Positions 5,127 to 12,784 of a stretch of 12,784 bases of DNA are shown here, piece after piece. The translations under genes and the position numbers were made by a program. The notes below the pieces were generated by a model. It made no database searches and had not been told where the DNA came from. It saw nothing but the letters and a program-made list of their open reading frames with translations. Origin of the DNA: CAKSQL01 sp045606465 (GTDB taxonomy: Bacteria > Bacillota > Clostridia > UBA1381). The stretch lies in the NCBI GenBank assembly GCA_045606465.1, contig JAZURZ010000092.1:1-12784 (forward strand), in the 5' to 3' direction. Position 1 is the stretch's first letter, and each line of letters starts with the position of its first letter.

Positions 5127-5855
5127 ATGCTATTTAAAAAAAAGCTGAAAAATGAAATAGATTTTGAGCATCTGCCCACCCATATAGGGGTTATAATGGA
5201 CGGAAACGGAAGATGGGCAAAGAAAAGGGGACTGCCGAGAAGTGCCGGACATTCTGTAGGTGCAGAAACTTTGAAAAAGATTGTTACCGAGTGCAACAAC
5301 ATGGGAATTAAGTACATAACTGTTTATGCCTTTTCCACTGAGAATTGGAAAAGACCAAAGGAAGAGGTTGATTTTTTGATGAATCTTCTTTTGGATTATT
5401 TAAGGGATGCAGAAAATTCTTTGGCAGGTGAAAATGTTGTAATAAAAGCTATAGGCTCAAGGGAGGAGCTTACCGAGGAGATAAGACAGCAGATTGTAAA
5501 GACCGAAAATTTCACTAAAGACAACACGGGAATAGTGATGAATATTGCCTTGAATTATGGCTCAAGGGAGGAAATTGTGAATGCGGTCAACCAGATAATT
5601 TCCGAAAAAAAAGGCACAGGTGAAAAAGTCACAGCCGAGGATATACAAAATAAATTATACACAAAAAATCAGCCCGACCCTGATTTGATTATAAGAACCA
5701 GCGGAGAGGAGAGGCTTTCAAACTTCATGCTCTGGCAGGCGGCATATTCTGAGTTTTGGTTTACAAAAAAGCTCTGGCCTGATTTTAGTAAGGCAGATTT
5801 GTATGAGGCTATTATAGATTTTCAAAACCGAGGAAGACGCTTTGGCGGAGTGTAA
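5127..5855 (+). CDS. uppS: Isoprenyl transferase (undecaprenyl diphosphate synthase)
   Basis: UppS is a cis-prenyltransferase that extends farnesyl diphosphate with isopentenyl diphosphate to the C55 lipid carrier of wall synthesis. From ATG 5127 it is 242 aa, a usual length. The catalytic region IMDGNGRWAKKRGLPR carries Asp25, followed by SAGH, YAFSTENWKRP and the C-terminal RTSGEERLSNFMLWQ and LWPDF. An in-frame TTG at 5106 with AAAGGA upstream would add seven residues; ATG with AAGGG (5114-5118) is preferred. The 266-bp gap after frr has no gene. It consumes precursors from Dxr and IspG, encoded downstream in the same run. Confidence 0.95.
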   Translation: MLFKKKLKNEIDFEHLPTHIGVIMDGNGRWAKKRGLPRSAGHSVGAETLKKIVTECNNMGIKYITVYAFSTENWKRPKEEVDFLMNLLLDYLRDAENSLAGENVVIKAIGSREELTEEIRQQIVKTENFTKDNTGIVMNIALNYGSREEIVNAVNQIISEKKGTGEKVTAEDIQNKLYTKNQPDPDLIIRTSGEERLSNFMLWQAAYSEFWFTKKLWPDFSKADLYEAIIDFQNRGRRFGGV

Positions 5856-5955
5856 TGGTAAGGGTTAATAAATTTTAAAATTCAAAGTAGGTAATTGTAA
5901 ACTTTCTCAATTTTACAATCACTTATAAAATTTAAGGTACAAGGAGAATTTTGAT

Positions 5956-6744
5956 ATGGCACAGCGCATAGTTACATCGGCAATTGGGTTGGTTGTATTT
6001 TTTTCTGTGTTTTTTGCCAATGAAGAAGTTTTTGCTTTGGCAGTGGCATTTCTCATATTCATGTCAATGTATGAAATCAACAAGGCACTTCCGACAGGGC
6101 GTAAGCTCAGTATAATAAACTATATTGCGTCGGCGGTAATGTTTTTTGCACTTGTTTTGGAGCATCATATAATTGCGCTTGCAGGGGTTGTTATGCTCTA
6201 CATGATAAGCAGCGTGATTTTGTATCCTGAATATTCTTTTAAGTCAGTGTACTCGTCGGCTTTTGCAAGTGCATTTGTGACCTTGTTTTTCGGCGCACTT
6301 ATGACAATAAGGGTTGAGTTTGGAGCCGAGGCGACATTTTTGGTGTTTGTTTTTTCCTGGATAACCGATACAGGTGCATATTTTTCGGGGAGATTTTTCG
6401 GGAAGAAAAAGCTTATTGAGAGGGTTAGTCCCAAAAAGACCGTCGAGGGAGCAATTGGCGGAGTGGTGAGCACAGTGGTGTTTACCTGTGCCTATCTTGC
6501 AATATTAAAAAATTGTTTTGGCATTGAGGACATAGCAGGCTCGGGCTACATGGGTGTGAGTGTGCTTGCGTTTTTTGCATCAATAATGGCACAGTTCGGA
6601 GATTTGGCAGCGTCGGTTATAAAAAGGGAATGCGGCATAAAGGATTTCGGAAGTCTTCTTCCCGGGCATGGCGGAATTTTAGATCGCTTTGACAGTGTTA
6701 TATTTATCTCGCCGATGGTTTTGTTTTATTTTCTGTACTTTTGA
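5956..6744 (+). CDS. cdsA: Phosphatidate cytidylyltransferase
   Basis: CdsA makes CDP-diacylglycerol from phosphatidic acid and CTP, the branch point of phospholipid synthesis, in the membrane. The 262-aa protein is mostly hydrophobic with about seven to eight membrane segments. The signature near the C-terminus is intact: SVIKRECGIKDFGSLLPGHG followed by GILDRFDS. A conserved middle motif, DTGAYFSGRFFGKKK then SPKKTVEGAIGG, is also present. ATG 5956 has AAGGAG (5941-5946) nine bases upstream. The 100-bp gap after uppS contains ATTGTAAA (5894-5901) paired with TTTACAAT (5912-5919), without a T tract. Confidence 0.96.
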   Translation: MAQRIVTSAIGLVVFFSVFFANEEVFALAVAFLIFMSMYEINKALPTGRKLSIINYIASAVMFFALVLEHHIIALAGVVMLYMISSVILYPEYSFKSVYSSAFASAFVTLFFGALMTIRVEFGAEATFLVFVFSWITDTGAYFSGRFFGKKKLIERVSPKKTVEGAIGGVVSTVVFTCAYLAILKNCFGIEDIAGSGYMGVSVLAFFASIMAQFGDLAASVIKRECGIKDFGSLLPGHGGILDRFDSVIFISPMVLFYFLYF

Positions 6745-6763
6745 TTGAGAGAGGGTTATAAAT

Positions 6764-7915
6764 TTGGAGTTTGAACATAAAATATCAATAATTGGCTCAA
6801 CAGGCTCTATAGGAACCCAGACCCTTGACATAGCAAGAACCTGCAAGGGAATAAAGGTTATGGGTCTTTCGGCACATAAAAATATAGAGCTTTTGGAAAA
6901 GCAGGCAAGAGAATTTTTGCCTAAAAAGGTTTGCGTTACTGATATTGAGCTTGCAAAGGTTCTTAAAACAAGGCTTTCTGACACTACAGTTAAAGTAATT
7001 GGAGGGAAAGAAGGTCTTTTGGAAATTGCCGCAATGGAGGAAATTAAAACTGTAGTTACTGCAGTTGTTGGAATATCGGGACTTGCTCCCACGGTTGCGG
7101 CAATAAAGGCGGGGAAAAATATTGCGCTTGCCAACAAGGAAACCCTTGTGACCGCAGGGCATATTGTCATGGCTCTTGCAAAGGAAAAGGGGGTTAAAAT
7201 TTTACCTGTTGACAGTGAACATTCTGCAATTTTTCAGTCCCTTGAGGGTTGTCATAACAAAAAAGAAATAAAAAATATTTTGCTCACAGCATCGGGCGGA
7301 CCTTTTTTTGGAAAGACCAAAGCTGAGCTTATGGATATCACCCCTCTTGACGCACTAAAGCATCCAAATTGGGACATGGGCGCAAAGGTGACAATAGATT
7401 CCTCCACCCTTGTAAATAAGGGACTTGAGGTAATTGAGGCAAAGTGGCTTTTTGGGGTGGATATTTCAAAAATAAAGGTGCTGGTGCATAGACAAAGCAT
7501 AGTTCATTCCATGGTGGAGTTTGAAGACAATGGCATAATTGCACAATTAGGAGCGCCCGATATGAGGCTCCCTATCCAATATGCTCTTACCTATCCTTAT
7601 CGCATGAGCATGGCGGGAAATGAACTTGATTTTTCAAAATATCAGGCTTTGAGCTTTGCTTCTCCCGACACCGATACATTTTTTGCACTAAAGCTTGCCT
7701 ATGAGGCGGGAGAAAAGGGGGGAAATCTCCCTTGTGTGTTCAATAGTGCCGACGAGGTGGCTGTGGATATGTTTTTAAAAGGGAAGATAAAATATCTTGA
7801 AATTTCTGAAAAAATAAAAGACGCTATGGAAAATGTGGAAAGAATTGAAAATCCCACCTTGGAAGAAATTTTTGAAACTGACAAAAGAACAAGGGAGTAT
7901 CTTTTGTCAAAATAA
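6764..7915 (+). CDS. dxr: 1-deoxy-D-xylulose 5-phosphate reductoisomerase
   Basis: Dxr converts DXP to 2-C-methyl-D-erythritol 4-phosphate with NADPH, the committed step of the MEP isoprenoid pathway. The 383-aa length is standard. Motifs in order: GSTGSIGTQTLD for NADPH, ANKETLVTAG, PVDSEHSAIFQ with the metal ligands, LTASGGPF, HPNWDMGAKVTIDSSTLVNK, VHRQSIVHSMVEF, GAPDMRLPIQYAL and NSADEVAV. The start is TTG 6764 with AGAGGG nine bases upstream; no ATG lies between it and the conserved N-terminus. It begins 19 bp after cdsA, so the two are almost certainly cotranscribed. Confidence 0.97.
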   Translation: MEFEHKISIIGSTGSIGTQTLDIARTCKGIKVMGLSAHKNIELLEKQAREFLPKKVCVTDIELAKVLKTRLSDTTVKVIGGKEGLLEIAAMEEIKTVVTAVVGISGLAPTVAAIKAGKNIALANKETLVTAGHIVMALAKEKGVKILPVDSEHSAIFQSLEGCHNKKEIKNILLTASGGPFFGKTKAELMDITPLDALKHPNWDMGAKVTIDSSTLVNKGLEVIEAKWLFGVDISKIKVLVHRQSIVHSMVEFEDNGIIAQLGAPDMRLPIQYALTYPYRMSMAGNELDFSKYQALSFASPDTDTFFALKLAYEAGEKGGNLPCVFNSADEVAVDMFLKGKIKYLEISEKIKDAMENVERIENPTLEEIFETDKRTREYLLSK

Positions 7916-8052
7916 AAGGGTTTTAAAATTATGCAATGCCGAAAATTTTAAAAACAAGAAAAAATGCCATGAAAAAGAGAACTTTTTTCTTACTCACCTT
8001 TTGGCAAAGCAAAAAACTGATTTTTAAAAGTCTTGAAAGGAAAGTGTGAAAC

Positions 8053-9201
8053 TTGTTTAATATAATTTTAACGGTTGTTATCTTTTTTTTGTTGATATTT
8101 TTGCACGAGTTCGGACATTTTGTAAGTGCGAAAGCATCAGGTGTAGGAGTGAATGAATTTTCAATAGGAATGGGACCTGTAATTTTTCAGAAGAAAACAG
8201 GGGAAACCACCTATTCTCTTCGTGCCCTACCCATAGGAGGCTATTGTGCATTAGTGGGGGAGGACGAGGAAAACCCGTCGCCCAAAGCATTTGGCAACCA
8301 AAAAGTGTGGAAAAGATTTTTAGTGATTGCATCAGGTGCGACAATTAATCTTTTGCTTGGCTTTGTTATATTTTTGTTTGTTGTGGGAATGCAAAAAAGT
8401 ATTATAACCACTACTGTGGAAAGCGTTGACGAGCGCTCCTATGCAGTTGAGGCAGGGCTTTTGCCAGGAGATAAAATTGTAGAAATTAATGGCAACAAAG
8501 TAAATTTTTATGAGGACTATCGCTTTTTTCTTGGTGAAGCTTCCATGAGTGAGCCTGTAGAGGTCAGCATAAAGCGAGCTGGGGAAAAACTAAAATTTAG
8601 GCTTAATCTGTCGCAGATTGAGGAAAAGTACATTTATGAAGAAGACGGGGCATATGTAATTACAAAAATAAATGGAATAGAGGAAGAGTCCTATATTGAA
8701 TATAGCGAGGAGGAAAAGGAAGCTTTTTCCGAGTATGAAGGAAAGGAGCAGACAGGAGAGGGATATGTTCTTGGGGTAAGCTTAAAAAGAACAGAGGCAG
8801 GCTTTAAAAATATATTCCCTGAGGCATATAATTACACAAAATTTGTAGTGAGAATGATTTTTCATACACTTGGCGATGTAATTTTTGGCGATGCAGGAAT
8901 TGAGCAGTTTTCGGGGCCCGTAGGAGTTGTGAGCGCAGTGGGCGATGCAGTTAAGACAGAAGAATATGCATTCCCGAATATATTGATTCTGGTGGCAATG
9001 CTGACAGTGAATCTGGGAGTTTTTAATCTTTTGCCATTGCCTGCTCTTGACGGAGGAAGACTTATTTTTCTTTTCGTAGAGGCACTTACAAGAAAAAAGG
9101 TATCGGCAAAGATTGAAAGTATGGTGCATAGCATAGGCATGGTACTCTTGCTTATATTTGCGGCAGTTGTGCTTTTTAACGATGTGTTAAAGCTTTTTTA
9201 A
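8053..9201 (+). CDS. rseP: Site-2 metalloprotease RseP/RasP
   Basis: This is a membrane-embedded zinc protease that cuts substrates within the bilayer; in Bacillus RasP releases anti-sigma factors and clears signal peptides. The protein is 382 aa. The zinc motif HEFGH is at residues 18-22 inside the first membrane helix, and the second metal/active-site motif NLLPLPALDGG is at 325-335. A PDZ domain follows the second helix (SYAVEAGLLPGDKIVEINGN). A glutamate-rich stretch at about 195-235 within the loop region looks like a lineage-specific insertion. The start is TTG 8053 with AAAGGAAAG upstream; no ATG alternative keeps the first helix. The 137-bp gap after dxr has no gene. Confidence 0.95.
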   Translation: MFNIILTVVIFFLLIFLHEFGHFVSAKASGVGVNEFSIGMGPVIFQKKTGETTYSLRALPIGGYCALVGEDEENPSPKAFGNQKVWKRFLVIASGATINLLLGFVIFLFVVGMQKSIITTTVESVDERSYAVEAGLLPGDKIVEINGNKVNFYEDYRFFLGEASMSEPVEVSIKRAGEKLKFRLNLSQIEEKYIYEEDGAYVITKINGIEEESYIEYSEEEKEAFSEYEGKEQTGEGYVLGVSLKRTEAGFKNIFPEAYNYTKFVVRMIFHTLGDVIFGDAGIEQFSGPVGVVSAVGDAVKTEEYAFPNILILVAMLTVNLGVFNLLPLPALDGGRLIFLFVEALTRKKVSAKIESMVHSIGMVLLLIFAAVVLFNDVLKLF

Positions 9202-9271
9202 AGTCAGGAAATTTAAGAAGCATTTAAAAATGTTAATTAATTTAGTTTAAATTTAAGGAATGATAAAGGAT

Positions 9272-10309
9272 ATGAAAAGGGAAGTCAGAATAGGAAATGT
9301 TAAAATAGGCGGAGAAAATCCTGTTTCGGTGCAGTCCATGACCAACACTGACACAAGAGATGTAACTAGAACTGTTAATCAGATTTTAAAGCTTGAGGAG
9401 GCAGGCTGCGAAATTATTCGTGTGGCAGTGCCCGATAGTCTGGCTGCGGAGAGTGTGAAAAAAATAAAAGAACAAATTCATATTCCTCTGGTGTGCGATA
9501 TTCACTTTGACTACAAGCTTGCCATTGCTTGTATGGAAAATGGAGCTGACAAAATAAGAATAAATCCAGGAAATATAGGAAGCCGTGAGAGGGTAAAGGC
9601 AGTTGCTGACATGGCAAAGGAGAAGGGAATTCCCATACGCATTGGTGTAAATGGTGGCTCTTTGGAGAGGGAATTTATTGAAAAATACAAGCACCCCACA
9701 CCTGATGCACTTGTGGAGAGTGCTCTGAGGCATGTGGAAATTTTAGACGATGTAAACTTTTCCGATGTAGTGGTGTCTATGAAGGTGTCGGACGTGCCCA
9801 CCATGCTTTGTGCATATCGAAAGTTTGACAGGCTCTCGGATTTGCCTTTGCACGTTGGTGTCACCGAGGCAGGGACATTAAACGGAGGGATAATTAAATC
9901 TGCAGTGGGAATAGGCTCACTTTTGTCGGAGGGGATTGGTAATACTATAAGGGTGTCTTTAACCGCCGACCCTGTGCATGAGATAGATGCGGCAAAGAAA
10001 ATTCTTAACATTTTAGGAATGAGAAAATGCGGAATTGAAATTGTGTCTTGCCCAACCTGCGGAAGAACTCAGATTGATTTAATAGGCATTGCCAACGAAG
10101 TGGAAAAAAGAATAGGTGCACTTGACAAGGACATAAAGGTGGCAGTTATGGGTTGCGCAGTCAATGGCCCTGGTGAGGCACGTGATGCCGATGTGGGCAT
10201 TGCGGGAGGCAAAGGCGAGGGACTTATATTCTCCCATGGTAAAATCATAAGAAAGGTTCCCGAGTCTGAGCTGGTTGAAGCTTTGATAGAGGAAATTGAA
10301 AAAATGTGA
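9272..10309 (+). CDS. ispG: 4-hydroxy-3-methylbut-2-enyl diphosphate synthase (flavodoxin/ferredoxin)
   Basis: IspG reduces methylerythritol cyclodiphosphate to HMBPP, the penultimate MEP step, using a [4Fe-4S] cluster. The TIM-barrel part opens with VQSMTNTDTRDV; the cluster ligands are Cys260 and Cys263 in CPTCGRT and Cys295, with the iron ligand Glu302 in GCAVNGPGE. From ATG 9272 the protein is 345 aa. An ATG at 9260 (349 aa) directly abuts AAGGA (9255-9259) with no spacer, so the later ATG, 12 bases away, is preferred; the difference is four residues. The stop overlaps the start of the next small gene by one base (TGATG). Confidence 0.97.
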   Translation: MKREVRIGNVKIGGENPVSVQSMTNTDTRDVTRTVNQILKLEEAGCEIIRVAVPDSLAAESVKKIKEQIHIPLVCDIHFDYKLAIACMENGADKIRINPGNIGSRERVKAVADMAKEKGIPIRIGVNGGSLEREFIEKYKHPTPDALVESALRHVEILDDVNFSDVVVSMKVSDVPTMLCAYRKFDRLSDLPLHVGVTEAGTLNGGIIKSAVGIGSLLSEGIGNTIRVSLTADPVHEIDAAKKILNILGMRKCGIEIVSCPTCGRTQIDLIGIANEVEKRIGALDKDIKVAVMGCAVNGPGEARDADVGIAGGKGEGLIFSHGKIIRKVPESELVEALIEEIEKM

Positions 10310-10473
10310 TGAATTGCGAGAATTGTGCTAACTACTATTATGATGAGGACTTTGAATACTACACTTGTGCAATAGATTTGGACGAGGACGAAATGAGTAG
10401 ATTTGTTTCGGGGAAATTTTTTAATTGTCCCTATTACATAGGCGAGTATGATATTGTGAAAAAACAAAACTGA
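10309..10473 (+). CDS. Small four-cysteine protein overlapping ispG (DUF6472-like)
   Basis: A 54-aa gene starts at the ATG sharing its first base with the ispG stop codon, an arrangement that favours translational coupling. It begins MNCENCANYYYDEDFEYYTC, giving Cys3, Cys6 and Cys20, and a fourth, Cys40, lies in FFNCPYY. The middle is very acidic (DLDEDEM). The pattern matches, from memory, a short uncharacterised clostridial family annotated as DUF6472; that name needs checking. Four spaced cysteines could hold zinc or an iron-sulfur cluster, which would be notable next to the Fe-S enzyme IspG. The cysteine spacing, tight overlap and codon use like its neighbours support a real gene. Confidence 0.85.
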   Translation: MNCENCANYYYDEDFEYYTCAIDLDEDEMSRFVSGKFFNCPYYIGEYDIVKKQN

Positions 10474-10550
10474 AAACTAAAATAAAAGATGTAAAAGGCT
10501 TTGTGATTTTGTGGCTTTTTAACTGATGATGAAAAGGAAGGTTTGTAAAA

Positions 10551-11759
10551 ATGAAATTTAAGGAAAGAGAATTTATACCTGTACTATTTGGAAATGACAT
10601 AAATGTCTATAGCGTGGCGCGTGCTTTTTATGAAGAATACAAAGTAAAATCAAAGTGCTTTTGTCTTGCTACAAAATCAACCTGCTACAAGAGCGAGTTG
10701 GTGGATTTAGAGAGGGTGGCAAGGGTTGACGAACCTGAGATTCTCATAAAGACCTTAAACGATTTTGCCAAAAAGCACACAGACAAAAAAATAATTGCTC
10801 TTGGCTGCGGCGACTCTTATGTGAAATGTCTTGCAGGGGGAAAGGGAAAATTTTTGGAAAATATAATTGCGCCCTATGCAGATTTGGAGTTTTTGGAAAA
10901 GCTTATTGACAAGGAACATTTTTACGAGCTTTGCGAAAAGCATGGCATTGACTATCCTAAAACATATATATGCACGCTTGAGAATAAGGACAAGCTTGAT
11001 TTGCCTTTTAAAGCTCCTTACATTTTAAAGCCTGCAAATCAGGTTATGTACTACATTCACAAGTTTGAAGGACAAAAAAAGGTGTTTAAATTAGACACCT
11101 ACGAGGAGCTTTTGGAGGTTATTAATAAGACCTACGATGCAGGATACACTGACCATTTGATAATTCAGGACTATCTTCCTGGCGACGACACCAACATGAG
11201 GGTTTTAACAAGCTATTCCGACAAAAATGAGAAGGTTAAAATGATGTGCTTGGGTCATGTTTTATTAGAGGAGCACACTCCTTATGGAATAGGCAACCAT
11301 GCAGTTATAATTACCGAATATGAAGAAGAGCTTATGATGAAGTTTAAAAAGCTCTTAGACGACATTGGCTATAGGGGCTTTTCAAACTTCGACATAAAAT
11401 ATGACAGCCGTGACGGAAAGTACAAGGCATTTGAACTTAATGCAAGACAGGGAAGAAGTAATTTCTATGTGACAGGAGCAGGGCACAACATTGCAAAGCT
11501 TTTGGTGGAGGACTTTATTTTAAATAAGCCAATAGAAGAGGATATTGCCAAAAACGAGCATTTGTGGATGGTGGTGCCAAAGGGTGTGGCTTTTCGCTAT
11601 GCGCCCAGCTACAAAGAGAAAATGAAAAAGCTTATAAGAGAGAAAAAGTATGTAAATCCGCTGTTTTTTGAGCCTGATAAAAACCCTGAAAGAATGTTGA
11701 GGCTCATAAAGTCTCAGCTTGCTCATTATGCAAAGTTCAAAAAATACTTAAAAAAATAA
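10551..11759 (+). CDS. ATP-grasp ligase, probable D-aspartate ligase for peptidoglycan
   Basis: The 402-aa protein reads along its length like the D-aspartate ligase of Enterococcus faecium (Aslfm), which joins D-Asp to the lysine of UDP-MurNAc-pentapeptide for the cross-bridge. Shared features recalled from that family are EFIPVLFGNDINVYSVAR at the N-terminus, LKPAN, IQDYLPGDDTNMRVL, MMCLGHVLLEE and the ATP-grasp metal region FDIKYDSRDGKYKAFELNAR with RQGRSNF. ATG 10551 follows AAGGAAGG (10534-10541). No membrane segment is seen. The gene immediately downstream is an Asp/Glu-type racemase, which supports D-Asp as substrate. Other D-amino acids (D-Glu) or another acceptor cannot be excluded. 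Confidence 0.85.
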   Translation: MKFKEREFIPVLFGNDINVYSVARAFYEEYKVKSKCFCLATKSTCYKSELVDLERVARVDEPEILIKTLNDFAKKHTDKKIIALGCGDSYVKCLAGGKGKFLENIIAPYADLEFLEKLIDKEHFYELCEKHGIDYPKTYICTLENKDKLDLPFKAPYILKPANQVMYYIHKFEGQKKVFKLDTYEELLEVINKTYDAGYTDHLIIQDYLPGDDTNMRVLTSYSDKNEKVKMMCLGHVLLEEHTPYGIGNHAVIITEYEEELMMKFKKLLDDIGYRGFSNFDIKYDSRDGKYKAFELNARQGRSNFYVTGAGHNIAKLLVEDFILNKPIEEDIAKNEHLWMVVPKGVAFRYAPSYKEKMKKLIREKKYVNPLFFEPDKNPERMLRLIKSQLAHYAKFKKYLKK

Positions 11760-11774
11760 AATGGGAGATTACCG

Positions 11775-12470
11775 ATGAAGAAATTGGGAATAATCGGCGG
11801 TATGGGGCCGCTTGCAACTCAGCTTTTATACAAGGAAATAACCGAGCGCACTTTAGCAGACTGCGACCAGGAGCACATTGACATGGTAATTTTGTCGCAT
11901 GCAAGTATGCCTGACCGCACGGGAGCAATTCTTTCGGGCAACACAAAAGAAGTGGAAGAGCTTTTAATTAAGGATGCGCAGTTTTTGGAAAAAAGCGGAG
12001 CGGATATGATTGCAATCCCCTGCAACACATCTCACTATTTTTGGGAAAGCCTGCAGGAAAAAGTAAATATACCAATTCTTAATATGGTAAGGAGTGCTGT
12101 CAGAGAAGCAAAACTTGCAGGAATAAAAAAGTTAGGGGTGCTTGCCACCGATGGAACAATTCAGACTCAGATTTACAAAAAAGAGTGCGAGGCGGCGGGA
12201 ATTGGCTATTTTGCGCCCGATGAAGAGTGCCAGAAGATAGTTATGAGAATTATCTATGACCAGATTAAAAAGGGAATAAGGGGAAGCGACGAGGATTTTG
12301 GAATAATTGATAAGCATTTAAAGGACAACGCTTGCGATAAAGCGGTGCTTGCCTGCACCGAGCTTTCCTGCTATGCAAAACAAAACGGTGTTTCAGATTT
12401 TTATATAGATGCACTTGGAGTTCTCGCAGACGAGGCAATAGTAAAATGCGGGGCGAAACTTAAAAGATAA
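11775..12470 (+). CDS. Aspartate/glutamate-family racemase, probably aspartate racemase
   Basis: This cofactor-independent racemase family interconverts L- and D-amino acids with two cysteines acting as acid/base. The 231-aa protein has both: Cys83 in IPCNTSH and Cys194 in LACTELS. The N-terminal KLGIIGGMGPLAT and the ASMPDRTG segment are typical of the aspartate racemase branch rather than MurI glutamate racemase. ATG 11775 has GGGAG (11763-11767) seven bases upstream and lies 15 bp after the ATP-grasp gene, so the pair is an operon. The likely role is to supply D-aspartate to that ligase, as in E. faecium; exact substrate is inferred. Confidence 0.9.
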   Translation: MKKLGIIGGMGPLATQLLYKEITERTLADCDQEHIDMVILSHASMPDRTGAILSGNTKEVEELLIKDAQFLEKSGADMIAIPCNTSHYFWESLQEKVNIPILNMVRSAVREAKLAGIKKLGVLATDGTIQTQIYKKECEAAGIGYFAPDEECQKIVMRIIYDQIKKGIRGSDEDFGIIDKHLKDNACDKAVLACTELSCYAKQNGVSDFYIDALGVLADEAIVKCGAKLKR

Positions 12471-12496
12471 AAAATTTCCACTGCCGTAGAGGCCTG

Positions 12497-12650
12497 CTTT
12501 TGTGAGACAAAAGTAGCAAAAGTCTTTTATGATGACTAATTTTTATTTTAGTTAATAATTTTTTTAAAGATTTCCCCTTGTGGTAGGGGAGGGAGGACTT
12601 CTTTCGTAACCGAAAGAAGCAAAGGTTTTGGGGATTTCGATTTCCCCAAA
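12497..12650. repeat. Cluster of stem-loops after the racemase gene
   Basis: Four stems lie in this non-coding stretch: CTTTTGT-GAG-ACAAAAG (12497-12513), TCCCCT with AGGGGA (12573-12590), CTTCTTTCG-TAAC-CGAAAGAAG (12598-12619, nine perfect pairs) and TTTGGGGA with TCCCCAAA (12627-12650). The first and third are each followed by similar words, AGTAGCAAAAG and AGAAGCAAAGG, so they look like relatives of one repeat unit. None has a downstream T tract, so a standard terminator for the racemase operon is not evident. Confidence 0.5.
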
Positions 12651-12663
12651 CCCTTAAATGAAG

Positions 12664-12784
12664 TGAACCCCAAAGTTTAGACAAAATTATATATTAAATT
12701 GCTTGATAATGAGTTCGGTACTGCACCGGACTCATTCCTTTTAGTTTCATCGAAATTCTTTCGTTATTGTAATAATCAATGTAT
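12664..12784 (-). mobile_element. Terminal part of an IS3-family insertion sequence
   Basis: The end of an insertion sequence is inferred at 12664, where TGAACCCCAAAGTTTAGACA begins with the TG expected of IS3-type ends and resembles the terminal repeats of IS150-group elements. The transposase stop codon lies 30 bp inside it. The element leaves the window on the right, so its other end and target duplication cannot be seen. Confidence 0.65.
12694..12784 (-). CDS. IS3-family transposase (OrfB, integrase core), last 29 codons
   Basis: Read on the minus strand, the final codons spell YIDYYNNERISMKLKGMSPV followed by QYRTHYQAI and a stop at 12696-12694. The YIxYYNNxRI and LKGMSPVQYR words are the well-known C-terminus of IS3/IS150-type DDE transposases, which cut and integrate the element. 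The gene's start and catalytic residues lie beyond the window, so whether it is intact cannot be told. Confidence 0.88.
   Translation of the reverse strand, partial: YIDYYNNERISMKLKGMSPVQYRTHYQAI

Noticed and set aside
6679..7170. Minus-strand 163-codon frame opposite the start of dxr
   Set aside because: It is a shadow of cdsA/dxr: serine- and threonine-rich antisense reading with no recognisable motif or ribosome-binding site.
7833..8027. Plus-strand open frame of 64 codons running from within dxr into the spacer
   Set aside because: Its first part overlaps dxr in another frame, it has no Shine-Dalgarno, and the composition is typical of out-of-frame AT-rich sequence.
10480..10525. Possible terminator between the small cysteine gene and the ATP-grasp gene
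   Set aside because: AAAAGGC and GGCTTTT pair only with a G-G mismatch over a long loop; too weak to call, although a T run follows.
12708..12736. 12-bp stem AATGAGTTCGGT / ACCGGACTCATT that looks like a terminator
   Set aside because: It lies inside the conserved MSPVQYRTH codons of the IS3 transposase; the palindrome follows from the protein motif, and there is no T tract directly after it.

Overview
The window looks like chromosomal DNA of an AT-rich Gram-positive anaerobe of the Clostridia. The evidence is a frr-uppS-cdsA-dxr-rseP-ispG gene order, the redox regulator Rex, strong purine-rich Shine-Dalgarno sites, several TTG starts, AT-rich spacers and hairpin-rich dispersed repeats. No rRNA, tRNA or CRISPR array was seen.

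Left part (1-2920): a TetR-type regulator is cut by the window edge. Next is a LexA/CI-type self-cleaving repressor (191-805, minus), divergent from an 84-residue cysteine-rich protein (989-1243, plus). Their shared spacer holds back-to-back consensus promoters and three evenly spaced copies of one 17-bp palindrome, an arrangement like a phage lysogeny switch. Beyond it are a 120-bp stretch with short inverted ends, rex (minus), a GC-rich 12-bp minisatellite lying directly upstream of the rex promoter, and an unrecognised membrane-anchored protein (minus).

Centre (3021-10473): a consensus plus-strand promoter is followed by a leader of about 430 nt full of hairpins, then pyrH, frr, uppS, cdsA, dxr, rseP, ispG and a 54-residue four-cysteine protein that overlaps ispG by one base. 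The set links UMP phosphorylation, ribosome recycling, isoprenoid precursor synthesis (Dxr, IspG), the undecaprenyl carrier (UppS), phospholipid precursors (CdsA) and intramembrane proteolysis (RseP).

Right part (10551-12784): an ATP-grasp enzyme resembling D-aspartate ligases is followed 15 bp later by an aspartate/glutamate-family racemase. The likely joint role is to make D-aspartate and attach it to peptidoglycan precursors, which fits the envelope theme upstream. After another hairpin-rich spacer, the window ends inside an IS3-family element, of which one terminus and the last 29 transposase codons are visible.

The strongest candidates for something new are the three-operator repressor/zinc-protein switch, the mirrored hairpin array in the pyrH leader, and the small cysteine protein coupled to ispG. 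All functional calls come from motif reading; no database search was run.
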